Made by a program: the position numbers and the translations under genes. DNA of 64,000 nucleotides from CAXBDP01 sp963974465 (GTDB lineage Bacteria > Bacteroidota > Bacteroidia > Cytophagales > Cyclobacteriaceae). The DNA is taken from the NCBI GenBank assembly GCA_049340005.1, contig JBMPIY010000006.1; one strand, written 5' to 3'. The notes below the pieces were generated by a model that was not told where the DNA came from, did no database searches, and worked only from the letters and a program-made list of their open reading frames with translations. Below, piece by piece: positions 63,676 to 64,000 of the stretch; position 1 is the stretch's first letter; every line of letters starts with the position of its first letter.

Positions 63676-64000
63676 AAGATTTTAAGCTTTATTGACATTT
63701 TTAAGGAGTGCCGTTTTGTGAAAGCCAAAGGGTATTATTTAAATTTTGGAATCTAATTTTTGCCACAATTACTCTATTGTTTATTTTGGGGAATATATCA
63801 TTAGCACTTTCATCGGTGATACAAGCTCCTACAATAATCAATAATATCCTAATATTTAATTGTAAGTTAATAAATGCTTATAGAAGAAAGATATATTAGA
63901 ATATTATAAAAGATGTTTTCATTGGCATAATACTGAAAAATAGTTGGTGAAACGCCCATATAGGCTTTGACTATCAATAAGTTACGTAGAGTTTACTGAA
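63676..64000. other. AT-rich stretch at the right edge, no gene supported
   Basis: A 63-codon frame (63708-63899, +) exists, but it is Ile/Leu/Asn-rich as expected from random AT-rich DNA and has no family resemblance, so it is not called. No terminator hairpin, RNA gene or repeat was seen. Confidence 0.5.

Noticed and set aside
63708..63899. 63-codon open frame at the right edge
   Set aside because: Composition matches random AT-rich DNA, with no motif, no start signal and no family resemblance.

Overview
The window reads as chromosome of a Bacteroidota species, most likely a marine-type member of the order Cytophagales. Grounds: two SusC/SusD outer-membrane pairs, a protein with a type IX secretion (T9SS) C-terminal sorting domain, Bacteroidota-type lipoproteins and AsmA proteins, AT-rich DNA (roughly 39% GC by eye, not counted) and start codons mostly without a clear Shine-Dalgarno sequence. 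No rRNA, tRNA or CRISPR array was seen.

Layout. 0-12.7 kb is housekeeping and accessory metabolism: the end of an OmpA-type envelope protein, an aldehyde dehydrogenase plus GMC alcohol oxidase operon, a TetR regulator with an iron-sulfur (6-4)-type photolyase, a large AsmA protein, a phosphatase, a VOC protein and a sugar nucleotidyltransferase. 12.9-35.3 kb looks like a peptide or protein utilisation region: two paralogous Asp-box beta-propeller proteins flank an X-Pro-peptidase-like (CocE/NonD) hydrolase, followed by two tandem SusCD pairs and a secreted S10 serine carboxypeptidase. It has no carbohydrate-active enzyme and no dedicated regulator. Inside it, 17.36-18.92 kb is a dead IS1634-like element with 13-bp terminal inverted repeats and a 37-bp flanking duplication, filled with palindromes and short repeats. 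35.4-43.5 kb carries clpB, a lipoprotein, a three-gene set (M14 carboxypeptidase, DUF1611 protein, enolase-superfamily epimerase) resembling D-glutamate or muropeptide metabolism, and rlmN. 43.6-50 kb holds a T9SS cargo protein and a four-gene envelope operon ending in a three-module leucine-rich-repeat protein. 50-63.7 kb has an amidohydrolase, the conserved tesA/ybbA/ybbP arrangement, a Dps protein, an intact IS1182-family element, a DUF4293 protein, thiolase, truA, an ABC exporter and two small envelope proteins.

The most striking signal is not a gene. The non-palindromic octamer GCGGGAGG (complement CCTCCCGC) occurs 34 times by eye, about once per 1.9 kb, against about 0.4 expected for this base composition. 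Copies lie on both strands, in all reading frames, almost all inside unrelated genes, with no conserved flanking bases. This is the behaviour of a selected genome-wide signal such as a Chi-like recombination site or a DNA-uptake-like sequence, and it is the best candidate here for an undescribed system.
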